64,000 bases of DNA from Mycteria americana (lineage: Eukaryota; Chordata; Aves; Ciconiiformes; Ciconiidae): contig NC_134370.1 of assembly GCF_035582795.1 (NCBI RefSeq), forward strand, positions 37,373,501 to 37,437,500. The letters run 5' to 3'. A program made the translations under genes and the position numbers. Of the stretch, positions 43,972 to 55,900 are shown piece by piece. The stretch's first letter is position 1. Each line of letters opens with the position of its first letter. The notes under the pieces were generated by a model. The model saw only the letters and a list, made by a program, of their open reading frames with translations, was not told the DNA's origin and searched no databases.

Positions 43972-46900
43972 CTAGCAGAAGCAATGACAATGAAATGAGG
44001 TTGAATAATCCAAAAACAATAGGATGCAATTGAACACTAATGGACTCCAGCATGACAGATGTTGAACGCAGGCTGTTACGCCCAGTTGCTCTGCTCTTAA
44101 TATTCTGAATCCTAATGGTCTTGAACAGAGATGATAGTTGGGGTAGGGAGTCTCCATTATTCCATTATCAAAATGTATGCCACATCTTCAATTTTTAAAG
44201 ACGTACAACTGCATCACGTTTCATTATAAATGTTCAACATTCCTACCTGTGTGCATTGACCTATTCTCCCAAACATAAAGAACTACTACCATGCATTAAA
44301 ATGCTACTTTCTGAATGACAATTTCTGATTACTTGTGTGTGTGAGAGAGTTAAGAACAGCACCTTTCAGAAAATCCACATAACCATATGTCTTTCACAGA
44401 AGGATCAGCAATTAGAACTTGTGAGATATTTCTTTTTCTGAAGATGCTTCACGGGAAGTATTGCATGTGCAGCAGAAAAAAAAATACACCTCTGATCTTC
44501 ATGCTATTGCTAGAGCATATTTTAGTGCTACAGCCTTCTATGCCCAAATAAGTTTGTTAGTTAAATCCTTTGTCTCTTAAAACAAATCTCAAGGGATTTT
44601 TAATGTAAAAGAACACAATAAAATTAAGGTGTTTTGTAGGTTAATAAATATTGTGCATTCTCATGAGATAGGTATTACTCAATTTAGATAATTAATCACT
44701 CTTAGTGTTAACAGTGCTGTTAACTTCATATCAGAAATATGAAAAGCACCCCCATAAAATATCATATGGTATAATACCATATTTTTTCATTTGTCAGTAG
44801 TTTTCCTATTTTTAACTTAATATGTCCTGCCAGTATGAATTACAATGAAGACTTCAAATATATTGAAAATCATAGTTCTTAAAAATTTTGTATTTTACTC
44901 CACTAATACATAGTAACATAGTACACAACAGTGCTGCTAATTTTCCCCTTCCTAATTGATTCACCACCATTCTCATCCTTTGACTAATAATACATTGATA
45001 AAATCTCAAGAGAGAAGCTGTGATTTATCTCTCTTACTGAACAAATTGTAACTTTACCTTAAATGATTTACTACCAAATCACAGGAGAAGGGCCCAAATC
45101 CAGCTGGAATAATAAAGAAACCCTAACAGGATTTTATAGCTTATAGGCAAGGCTAAAAACTGTTCCTTGGCAGATCAAAATGCCTGCTTTTCCTCATTTA
45201 CATTTTTTTAGGTTTCTGCTTTATGAAAGAGAAATAAGAAAAGTAAGTATTAAGATCTTGTCCACACCAATTAATTTAGTTCATTTGCATAGCCCACGAG
45301 CCATATGAAAATATGTTATCTCAAGCTAGAAAATGAACTGCTTTATTGCTCAGTCAATAATAGAAAGATTATCAGTGAAATTTTCCCACGTTTCCTTCAC
45401 CTGGTTTGATTTCCTCTATATTTCAGCTTGTCTCAGTTATTGCTTATGTAATTCTATTCCCTCCTCCATTTATTTTTAATAATTTCTCAGAGATCTTATT
45501 CTTCGAAATAATTTTTCAAATGATTCTCGAGATTTTTATGGTATAAGTTTTCAAAAAGCTATTAATATATTCTGATGTGATATACTGCTGTGGTGCTAAA
45601 AACTTTCCTAGATCCCAACTTATATTAGTCCCATCTTTATTGTATGTCAATCACTTCTCAAGAATTTCTATTTTACTCTTATTGTCATAACATAATCTTA
45701 AGCCAGAAGAAAATTAGAATCACCAGAAAAAAGTTCGATGTCTACTCAATTACTCAGATTTCAATCTTTGAATCTCTAACTATGCATGTACAAAATTTAG
45801 TGCTATTCCATGACCCTAGCACCATTATTCTTGATTCATATTTTAATTCTAAAACAGTATATTTAATCAAAATATTATATTTTTCTCAGAGAAAAACAAG
45901 AAAGACAGGTAAGAATGCTATTTCAGTCATAAACCAAATCATTATGTCTTCTTTAAGTCACCACTGATATTAGGAAAATAAGGGATAGTTTCAGGCCATT
46001 AAGGAAATTAACTAGTTTCAGGATTTATGACTACATACAGAAATACATCAAAAATTGTCTGCTAGATATCCAAGTTAATAACTCAGATGCAATTATCACA
46101 GCACCCACTAAGAAGAGCTGGATATCTTCCATGTGTACTACTATGGAAAACACAATCTAATTACTTTTGTTGTGGAATGACTGTGGCCAAATACTAATTT
46201 TAAAAGGAAGTGAAAGTAACATTTCTGATTAAAGTCTAATTCCTCGATACTTTCTCTTCTCTAGTTGTACTAAAAATAACATATACAAGCAATATATCAA
46301 AGCAAGAATCTTACCTTGTCCTTCTAGCCAGAACTCACTGTTTCATCTCAGGTAGATCCTTTCTAAAAGCCTCATCAAGACTTCTTATCACTGTAGTTTA
46401 TACTGAGCAAAGCCGAAAGACTGGCATGCCGTATGCTGCTTAATTAAGAGCAGGTGGGTAACTACCAAAATATGACCATCCTTAAGGGCCCTATTTCTAG
46501 TAATATTTGACTCAGCTCATGAGACAGGCTAGAAATCCATGGTGTGCAGAATAATGTATTTTCCGTCCTTGGTTATTTACATTGTTTTCCCTATCACGGC
46601 TATAGGACAATCAGAAAACAGAACAATTCACAAGTGAATGTTGTTTCCTGACCTGAAAGGAAATTTATACACTAACTCATACTGGGTAGTTGAATAGCAA
46701 TCTACAGCAGTTAAGATGAGTTTACAATCATTTCACCTAGTGCTTCCCAACCTCATACTGGACACCCTTTTCTACAGAGTGCTTAGAACATTTCATTTTC
46801 CCCTTAAGTCTCTCTGGGGTGAGCTTTTCCTTCTAATAGTTGAATAAGTAAGTCTCCCAACCACACTTAAGGCTCTACTTGCCATACTATATTCCAGCTA

Positions 46901-47212
46901 TCATTTTTTCTCAATTTACCCATTTCTCCTTGCCAGTTATCCTTTTCTGTTCCACATTATCCTTCTTAAGTAGCTTTCCCTCAGGTGAGGCTCAAAAAGC
47001 ATAGCTTTCCCCAGTGATCCTGCACAGAACACCCTTTCAAAAGAACTTTGTTTTAAAGCATGCTTCTACAACAGGAGATCTAAAACCTCCTAAAAAAATA
47101 TATATGAGAAAGGGTTCATTTTATCATGGTACTAGAGGAACATCTTTTGAACCTTTAACTGTCTAAAATATTTCTCACCTATATTATGTATTGAATATGA
47201 TTACTGTTGCAT

Positions 47213-47238
47213 ACATATATATACACACACATACGTAT
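47213..47238. repeat. TA/CA microsatellite
   Basis: Alternating pyrimidine-purine run (catatatatacacacacat) in the ATOH7-PBLD interval. Confidence 0.7.
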
Positions 47239-47939
47239 ACATGACAGCTCATGAAAAGAAAGAAGTTTCCACTTAGAATGATATTGCAACCCATTGCACC
47301 ACTAAAGCAGCAAAAAAAGCTTTGACATATCATTATAAAGCTAGCAAATTTTCTGAGTACTTGACGTCATATAGGTTCTCGTGTGCTTAAAAATACAGTT
47401 ATCTACCAATGTCAATTCCACCTGTGCATGCTCAGAGATCTGCAAAAGGTGGTCTGAAGTTTTTCACAAAGGGACCTATAGGCAACACACAATAGGGGAC
47501 ACACAGTTACCTGGCATAACGTTCACCATGCAACTAGCATTGTGCAAGGAAACTTGGATAATGAAGTAGTACAGCTGTGTAAATTTTGCTTTACAGCTGA
47601 ACTAACTAGCCTGGGCAAAACACTGATCCTCTGTTCCTGTTTCAACCATGAATTAACTTGTTCAGCACTAGCTTCAGTAGCACTGGGCAGTACAACTATG
47701 CCCACAGCAACCACTTCAAAAAAATTAAAATTACTGGTTAGGCATTACATAGGCATTCTGGCACAGGCAAGAGCAGAATCCATCTATTTAAGATGTAATT
47801 CAGTTTCTTTAACTCTTTTCTTTTCTTATATACCCAATTTCAATGAGGCAAGAGTCTTCTAGAGAAGACCTTCCTTTACTATATAGCTTGAGACTTACCA
47901 AAAGCACTATCTATGCTTTGCACCAAGAAACAGACGAAG

Positions 47940-48040
47940 GAAAGGATCTAGTTTACCCTCCTGACTCCAGACAGGAATTACTGGTTTTATGATCTCTGAC
48001 AGATGTTTTTCTAACCTGTTCTGAAAAACCTCTAACAAGG
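47940..48040 (-). mobile_element. probable old CR1 fragment
   Basis: GGATCTAGTTTACCCTCCTG and later GATGTTTTTCTAACCTGTTC, then TGAAAAACCTCTAACAAGG, follow the order of CR1 minus-strand sequence (ATCTAGTCCAACCCCC..., CTAACCTGTTCTTAAAAACC, here shown only as a pattern). It is strongly diverged and its edges are uncertain. Confidence 0.45.
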
Positions 48041-49914
48041 TAACTAGCAGCACAAGTGATAAATTATTATCTTTTAATATACCAGGTAGCTCAGGATTAG
48101 AAAGACGAAGTAGGTGGTTGCAACATGTTTCCTCAGCTGATTTGACCGTATTTCCTCACAGCAGAAGGAAGTATAAACTCAGGACTCTTGGGTTCAACTC
48201 CAGATTCTGGAGGGAGCAGTACTCCAGGGGTTATTTATCTCTTGGTCCTGACTTCTGTCTGCTGTGGCCCCTACACTCTCTAACTTTTTCAGATGTCTCT
48301 CATCCAGTTGTCATCCTGCCCATTCCTCACTCCTGTGCACTACAATCACCTCTGTAAATATAAGGGGATCTTTGAGATTACAGGGAGATAAACTCCCATG
48401 TTTCACCTCCTGTGCCCACTGCCCTCCAAATACAATGAGATGCTCCTTTTAACCTCAAACGTAGATGTTTGTTCCAAATGGATTCTGCAGAGATGGTAAC
48501 AGCCAAAGCCCAACAATTTATGAACCAGCATATGTGAACTAGGATTCATGCACTTATTTTCAAAAGTTTATAAATGTAACTAATTTTAATGAGATCCCTG
48601 GCACTGAAGCAACACCAGTGCTACAAACAAAACAAAACCAAAAAATCCTAAGCTTTTTACAAAGAATGGATTAACTACAGCTTCTCAACAGGAAAATCAG
48701 CTCAGTGTTCTTCCTTAATCAAAAGATATGGTCAATCTCAAGCAACAAAGGTAATGCAGTTTTGGATGTCATCTCATCTTAGCAGAGGGTGTGATTTGTT
48801 ATTACATCTTATCTGCTAAAACTTCAGGCTTTTGCTGAACAGGTGGTCTTACTCCTTTCCTGGCCCTAGGTGCTTGCTTCCTCCCAAACACTGGCAAGGT
48901 AGGCAATAATGCAGCCATAGGGTGAGTCAGTTCCTCAACCTGACTTTGTGAAAAAACATTCTTTCGTACATTGTAGCTCTTAAACTCTTAAATTATCTAT
49001 TTGCTATGCCATCTGAAGCATAATAAACACATTAATGTTATTGCAAACAATCACTGTTTAAAAAAAACCCAAAACATAATTTTAGTTGTCCTACGTTTTA
49101 AAAAACTGTTTCTTTTTTTAATTAGACAAAAAAATACCAAGATCATTCACAAGTTAGCCTTCAAAATTCATTTTTTCTTTGGAATTCAGAATGAAAACCA
49201 CAAAAATTTCTAAACACAGAAACTGAACAGGTAACTATGCTGAGACACAGTTTGGAATTTCACCCTGCAATGAAATTACTTCCCTAGAAGTATCTATACT
49301 TTTTTTTCAGTGCAAGCATCACATTTACCGAAATTCCTCCTAAAAATATGTCTAATCCTATACCTAAAATGGCAAATATACTGTAATTTCCAATTCAATT
49401 ATGCCTGTATTCAACCTACTTGCTAATCAGTAACTATGTATTCTACTTGGGCTTTGTTGAGAGCAGCGGTTTCCAGCTTTCACAAGACCATGGGCAACAA
49501 CGCTAACTATATGTTGCAGACGTTGTAGCAGGTTCTTACAGCTGTGGGGTGTTAGAGCTCTCCCCAGCTAGCTGTTAAAGGTAATTGATGTGTGAAAAGA
49601 CAACTCTTTTTTATTTTCTCACAAACCTTTTTCTCTTAATATGTGGGGATTGTCTTGCTGATACACAGGAGAAAACTAAAGCTGTTCATACAATAGTAGA
49701 GACTCTTTGTATTGGCAATGAACTTATTTTATCACAGCTTAGGGAAGAGACAGCTGTTACACTAGTGGAGTTTTCTGTTTACTATTAAGGGGAGAAAGAG
49801 GAGTAGAGAAAGGGAGATATAAAAGGTGCTTCATGGTATCAAAGGAGAGGAATGTAAGAATGTGCTCCCACTGAGTTTCCCAGATACATCAGCAGAAAAA
49901 GTCTTATTTAAAAA

Positions 49915-49942
49915 TGAACAAACAAACAAACAAACAAACAAT
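49915..49942. repeat. CAAA microsatellite
   Basis: Six to seven perfect AAAC units in tandem. Simple repeat. Confidence 0.85.
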
Positions 49943-50691
49943 CTGCTTGCACATACGGATTTTGGTCAAGCAAGTAGCACAACAAAAAAAAAGAAAAATT
50001 GCAGCATTTTACCTATTGTATTAAAACTTTTCTGTAAAATTTGTAACTGTCAAAAAATTGCACTCTCTGAGTAGAAGCACCGTTTCTCTCCCTGGATACC
50101 AACAGCTAGTCCACTTCACTTCTAGTGAGTTCTTTTTCCTCATATGTCAACCTTCCACGGGACAGGACCAATAATGGACTCTACAAACATTCAGGCTTCT
50201 ACTCCTTCCACCAAAGTGCTGGAACATTAATTTTCTCCATTTCTTCCTACAGTGAAAAGTCACTGTCTATAGTCTATTCTTTTCTCTATCAAGAGGCATG
50301 AAGACCGTCAGGCTGAAGCTGACATCCTCCTAGCACCACAGAAAACTAAGGAGACATGTAAGCGGGTGCTTCAAGATAGTCAATCTATGAAACACTATTA
50401 CCTGTGTGTAATTTCTATACCATAAAGACTTTGCAATCTGCAACCTACAACCTGCTTCATTCAAAGTACAAAAAGAATTAATGTGCAGGAAAATACAAGG
50501 TAGTTTAAGTATGAAAATGAGTGTTGAAATTGTTGTAAATAGAAATACTTCTTAACAAGCAGACAAAACCCAAAACCCATAGAGAATGGTCCCTGTTTTG
50601 AGAAGCAGAAAAATGCACAAGAAAGAAGTTCTGTAAGGGATAAAATACAGTGTCTAATGCCATGAACGTGTAAAGACTTGAGTGTGTTTAA

Positions 50692-50765
50692 TATTAGCCC
50701 TGAGTAATCCCACTGAATTCAATAGCAGCCTGCTTATAATATTTAAGATAAACACCAGCACTTGG
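50692..50765 (+). repeat. degraded ancient interspersed repeat (GAATTCAATAG core)
   Basis: TAATCCCACTGAATTCAATA followed by TTTAAGATAAACACCAGCAC resembles the same old sauropsid-type repeat seen near 13.2 and 52.5 kb (CCCATTGACTTCAATGG, then GTTAAGCATGTGCTT). Family name unknown to me. Confidence 0.35.
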
Positions 50766-51299
50766 AATTTCAGGGAAAAGAGAAAAAGCAAAGACAGACA
50801 ATGGGGAAAAACAAGGACCACAAGATGAGATATAAGCAGAGATACAGGCAAGAACAGAAAGTGAGAATAAAAGGAAGATGAAAAACAAGGAAAGGTATAA
50901 AGTGGGCTGAGCTGCAACAGTTTACAGGGGCGGGAGTCTATAATATTAAGAACTGTCTTTTTTTTTCCTTCTCAAGCCCTTTGACTCCTTGTTATAACAT
51001 GAAGAAGAGAATGTAATGCACTTTGGAAATGAATTACAGTTATACATCTGGTTCCTAACCAATTAGGAGGAAGACTCTCAAAACTCCTCATCTCCCGAAA
51101 CATAATTAATGCTACAATTAAGGTTACTTGCCCAAAACAAAATCATGTATAGGTTGTGCCATATAGTTTATTGACTGAAATAAAAATATATGAAGCAACA
51201 ATGGAGAGGGTGATGCCAAAGGATGCTGTAAGCTTTTTATAAAATAATTTTTCAGTTCACAAGGAGTTATTTTCTTGTGCAAACAGGCATAAAATTACT

Positions 51300-51720
51300 A
51301 CCCACTGCCCTGCTTCTCATTGATTTCTACTTGGCACAGTTTGCCAGATGCTGTTCGGTCTAAGTGTTGCCTTGACCTCCACTGGTGATGCTGGCCCCTT
51401 TTTGCTTTGTTGCGCAGTATTTTCCCAGCAGGGAGGTCCCACCCTCTAATAGTTCAGTTGCAACTTTTGCTAAAGGCTTATAGGTTACCCATATGTTGTA
51501 CTGGAGGAGCCAGCCTGACTGGAATTAACTCAGAAGTGGCGTCCAGCATTGTGGCTGGAGCTGGCCCAGAGGAGATTATAAATGCCCCCAAACTAATTAA
51601 ATATTTTGTCTCCTGCTGGTAAACAAAAGCGAATGAGGGCGAAAATATGAAATGCCTGATTTAACTAGGATCTGTAAGTAGCTTGACAACGGCAACCCTG
51701 AAGTCAGTGATGCATGATTT
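51300..51720. promoter_or_regulatory. candidate distal enhancer of ATOH7
   Basis: A 420 bp stretch with clearly higher GC than its surroundings and a dense set of motifs: E-boxes CAGATG (51,345), CAGTTG (51,455) and CATATG (51,490), an OTX-type GATTA (51,574) and a VSX/LHX-type TAATTA (51,594). It lies about 9 kb upstream of ATOH7. In humans a conserved remote ATOH7 enhancer lies roughly 20 kb upstream; identity with it is inference only. Confidence 0.4.
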
Positions 51721-52163
51721 AAAAGCCCCTAATGGGTCAAAGCTGTTACACAAATGAGACTTTTGTCAATTATCCTTCACTTTATATACCTGCAAAACTG
51801 TTACATAAATGTACTTACTATCAGTTTTCAGAGTATTTCACAACAGCATTTCTGGGGTATGAGCCCTACAGTCCAGATATTTATTTGGAAGCATTCTTAA
51901 CTTTCACTTTGGCACTGAAAAAATACAGAAGATAAATATGACCACCCAGAGAAATACGCACAAATAGGAAGTGACAGTATTTTCAGTAACATTTTCAAGG
52001 ATCTGAACTGTCAAATGGTGCTTCATAAAAATGAGATCAATAATTCTCTTATTTAATAACATATTTAGTAACTTTCTAAAAGATTGTTAGCTAAGTGCCT
52101 TTTTCAAGGCACTTCTATTTAAAGAAATATATATAGAATACATATAGAAGAATACATATAAAG

Positions 52164-52230
52164 AAATCAGTTAAATTATTTAAATATGGAATAATATATA
52201 TTTAAAAAAATCAGCTAAATTATTTAAATA
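52164..52230. repeat. 23 bp direct repeat, 44 bp apart
   Basis: Two nearly identical copies (one mismatch) of AAATCAGTTAAATTATTTAA plus ATA, at 52,164-52,186 and 52,208-52,230, in an AT-rich tract. Probably a local duplication. Confidence 0.7.
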
Positions 52231-52547
52231 ATGGATCAAATGCTTTTGATATATATCATTCAGATTTAGTGTATTCAGTTTTGTAAATTAAAAATCCTCT
52301 CTCATGGCATTTTAAATATTGTATGTCCATAAGGGTATGCTGTATTTCAAAATACACTACTGCAGACTTAACTTCTTTTGGTTTAGTAATGTATAATAGT
52401 TATCACATCAATATTCCATGAATATGTTTTAGAATGTTAAGTGAATAAATGTCCTACAAAAATCCCGTTAGTAAAGAAAATGAGAATGCTAATCAGATGT
52501 TCTATATATTAATTTTACATACATGCTTAACTTCACGTTTATGTTCT

Positions 52548-52625
52548 CCTACTGTAGTTAATGGGACTAATCAAGTGTCCAAAGTTAAAAAGAGGTGTAA
52601 GTTTTGGTCGTCCAGGACCTCAGTT
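52548..52625 (+). repeat. degraded ancient interspersed repeat (AGTTAATGGGAC core)
   Basis: CTCCTACTGTAGTTAATGGG then ACTAATCAAGTGTCCAAAGT and TCGTCCAGGACC. This follows the pattern of the same old repeat (CCATTGAAGTCAATGGGAC, then CACATGCTTAAAGTTAAGC). It is the best preserved of the copies noted here. Confidence 0.4.
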
Positions 52626-52867
52626 CATAATGCTGTTAGTGTGAACTAGAAAGTGACTTGTTTAATGAAAGCATAGCATTCATCTTTTCTGGGAGGGCAT
52701 GCGTTAAATCTTTATGTTTTCCATAAGCAGATTTTTTAAAAAAACTTACTTTTTAAAAAAACCCTTTACAATAAGGTTATCTTTACTTGCTGAAATTTGA
52801 AACGTACTGAAAAATGGCAAGCATCAAATATATGGGTAAAAGAAAAGGAAACCTTAAAACCAATTGA

Positions 52868-52912
52868 TAGATACATATATATACATACATACATATACAA
52901 AAAATGTATATA
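52868..52912. repeat. TACA/TA microsatellite
   Basis: Imperfect run atacatatatatacatacat continuing to tgtatataca. Confidence 0.75.
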
Positions 52913-55900
52913 CATCTCATTTTTTATAGTACTTTACCATTAGATTTTTACTTTATAATTAAACTGTTACACAAATTAAGGAATCCACAATCAATTTAAG
53001 TAAAAGTTTACACTACTAATTGTAAGGGCTGATGTTGTAATTAACGCTTTCCAAATTAACTAGGAACTTTTGTAGCTATATTGGTTTGCATCCTGCCATA
53101 GACAGATGAGCGCACATGCACACATGCATATAACACATCTGCTCTTTTGTCCAAATGGACAGCAGGACGCCACAGAGGTTTTTCCATCAAAAGAAATGCA
53201 ATCCTAAAAGATTAAGATGTTCTAGTTAGGCACATGCTAACGTTTGATGTTTCAGATCTTCAAATCTCCCAAGTGTCACATTTCCAAACTATAATGAATT
53301 AGATGTGATGGGTATATTCTAAAAGCTACTAGTAAAGCTGGTTGTGAATAAAGAAACACTTAAAGTAGTGATTGCTAATATATAATGCTGGATTTAGAAT
53401 GCACAAAGGACAATGTTTCCCATTAGGTACATGAGAATAAAAAGTGATAAACCATGACTAGAATAGCAAAAAACTCACTTCTTCCAATGTATATAGAAAA
53501 AGGACTGAATATTTGGTATCAAAAAGCTTGTTGTTTGTTTTTTCTCCAAACTTGAGGATGGGGAATTTTTCTCAGACTTAATTAATATCACAGTGGAAAT
53601 TTCAAAAACAGGTTTCCTTTTAGATATACAAAATAAATGACACAATCTTGCTTATTTAACTGCATACTTTGCCGTTTATGTCATCAGCTACTCACGGACC
53701 TTAATTCCCAATGCAAAAAATGCAGTAAGGCAGCTATATTTCTGTTGCGGGTGGTCTTCTTCATATATGATTGAGAAGCAAAAAGGTATGTATTCCTTTG
53801 TTTTTCCTTACAGCTTAAAAAAATGTGTCTGAGCATAGTAATAACTATATTTTTGTAATTCAGACTGACTGAAAAATGTGCATTGAATAAAAATGCTATC
53901 AGTTTAAATTAGGGATGCTTTTAGAGTCAAACACCAGGAAAATTTCCCACCCAAGTTCTACAGCATCAAAAAGTCAAGAATGCAAGCTTTACAGCAAGGG
54001 CTATTTAATCTAACAGACAAACCCATAAGAAGATGCAATAGCTGGAGGACAACGTTTGAAAACCATGAACTGGAAACACAGAATATGTTTTCAACAGAAA
54101 ATTCCTAGATATTTTACCAAGGAATACGATAGATTCTTCATAAGCTTACATCTTTATATTAAATTTGCATGTCTTTCTACTATACCTAAATCACAAAGTA
54201 TTGGCTTCAGTGTACAGATTGCTTTGTGGACTATTACCGTCTGCGATATGTGTTCAGGTCATCAGGTTAGATGATGGCCTTTTACATATATGCATCTATG
54301 AAATGCAGAAAAGACTACCAAAGTTACCTAATAATCCAAGACAGCGATCCAGTAAGAGTCTGAAACTACAAAGAATTTTGGCAAACTGCATGCAGATTAA
54401 TTTCCCTTACTCTCTAAATCTTTTTCTTTAGGGAAAGCATGTATCTTCTTTAAGGTGACTGGAAGCCATTTAATGTATCTCAGGCATTCTGAGAATAAAG
54501 AAGCTGTAAAATTCAAAGTTCTCAATGAAGAGGAAACAAACCCAAATATTTTACTGGTATCACAGAAGCCCAAAATGTATCACCATATCACTCTGTCTTC
54601 CTCTGAATTTTGAAGAGTATGTGTGACAAAATAGGAACATGTAAGACTGGACAGGGAACACAAGCTTGTATCTATTTTTTTCAGAAGGGTTGTTTTCTAG
54701 AAAGGGTGTTTATTCTTCCACAAAGCAAAAGGATGTATGGATTAGAATGGTCTCAATACATTGTACATGGCCTTTGCATAGGTACACACTGGAAGAAGCA
54801 CATGAGAAAATTTGTCCTAGTTAAGAAAAGACCAGCATAATCAGTCTCAGGTCTCAGTAAGAGAAGTAAGATGCCTGAAAACAGTTGAGGAGGGAAAATT
54901 AACATACAGAACTTATCTCTCTTTGACTTTTTCTTGGCTGGCAGAGAAGACTAACTGAAGTGATGAATTCATATTGTACCATTTTAAGGATCAAGATTCC
55001 ACCTTCTTTTTGTCCATCTCAAAATTCTAGGGCATAGCACAACTTAATCCACATTCCCAGTCAGCAGGGAAATCTAGCAAAGATTATACCTCCTGAAGTA
55101 CAATTCCCTTCGGAGCTCTTCCTGGAACTGTCTGACTGTAGCACCTTTTAGTCAGTGCTCGTGCTTGATGAGACAATTGAATCCTTTGTTAAGAACTTCC
55201 AAAATGAAACAAAAGTACCACTTAAGTGGTACTCTGACCGGGACTAATTCAAAGGTGTCTTCTAGTACCTTGGGACATGGTGTGTTCTACTTTGGAGAGA
55301 ATCAATCAGTCAGAGATTGATGAAGGGGTGGTGAGGTCAGGTTTGCAAATACAGAACCATCTGCAGAGTCTCCTGGGTTGCTACCTGCAGCATAGTAATT
55401 TACAGGAGCAGGTGTTGCCTTTTAATCTACATTTTTTTTTCTGCTGAAATTGTAACTTTATTGAGAAAGTGCCTGCAGTTTGTTATTAAGAGGGTACTTT
55501 GTTTATTGTTCCTATTAACTGCTGAAAGGTTTCTGAAAGTTGTAGTAACCATACTCCTTAAAAACACAGGTTAAGAACAGACACTGTGATGTTAAATATG
55601 TAAGTCAATCAGACACATCTTCAGAAAGCTGCTACGCATAAACATATTAAAGTCAAAAAAGTTGTTTCTAGAACAGAATTATTTTGTTCAGAAAGGAGCC
55701 ATTTCTTTCTGAATATGGGTGACTGAAATTATCGCAGTCGTTAAGATTATAATTGATTTCTGTTTACAGCCATAAATATTTATGGAGAAAGGAGGCTTTC
55801 TGAAACAAAAGAAAAATTCAAGAATTCCAGCTGGAATTTCCCACCTGAATGCAGCTTCACCAAGCTGGATGGGCACTCTGGTAAGTCCCCTTTGGTTTGG

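Noticed and set aside
48150-48280. Possible MIR core (ACTCTTGGGTTCAACTCCAG)
   Set aside because: One good block only; the downstream CTCATCTGTAAAATGGG-like part is absent.
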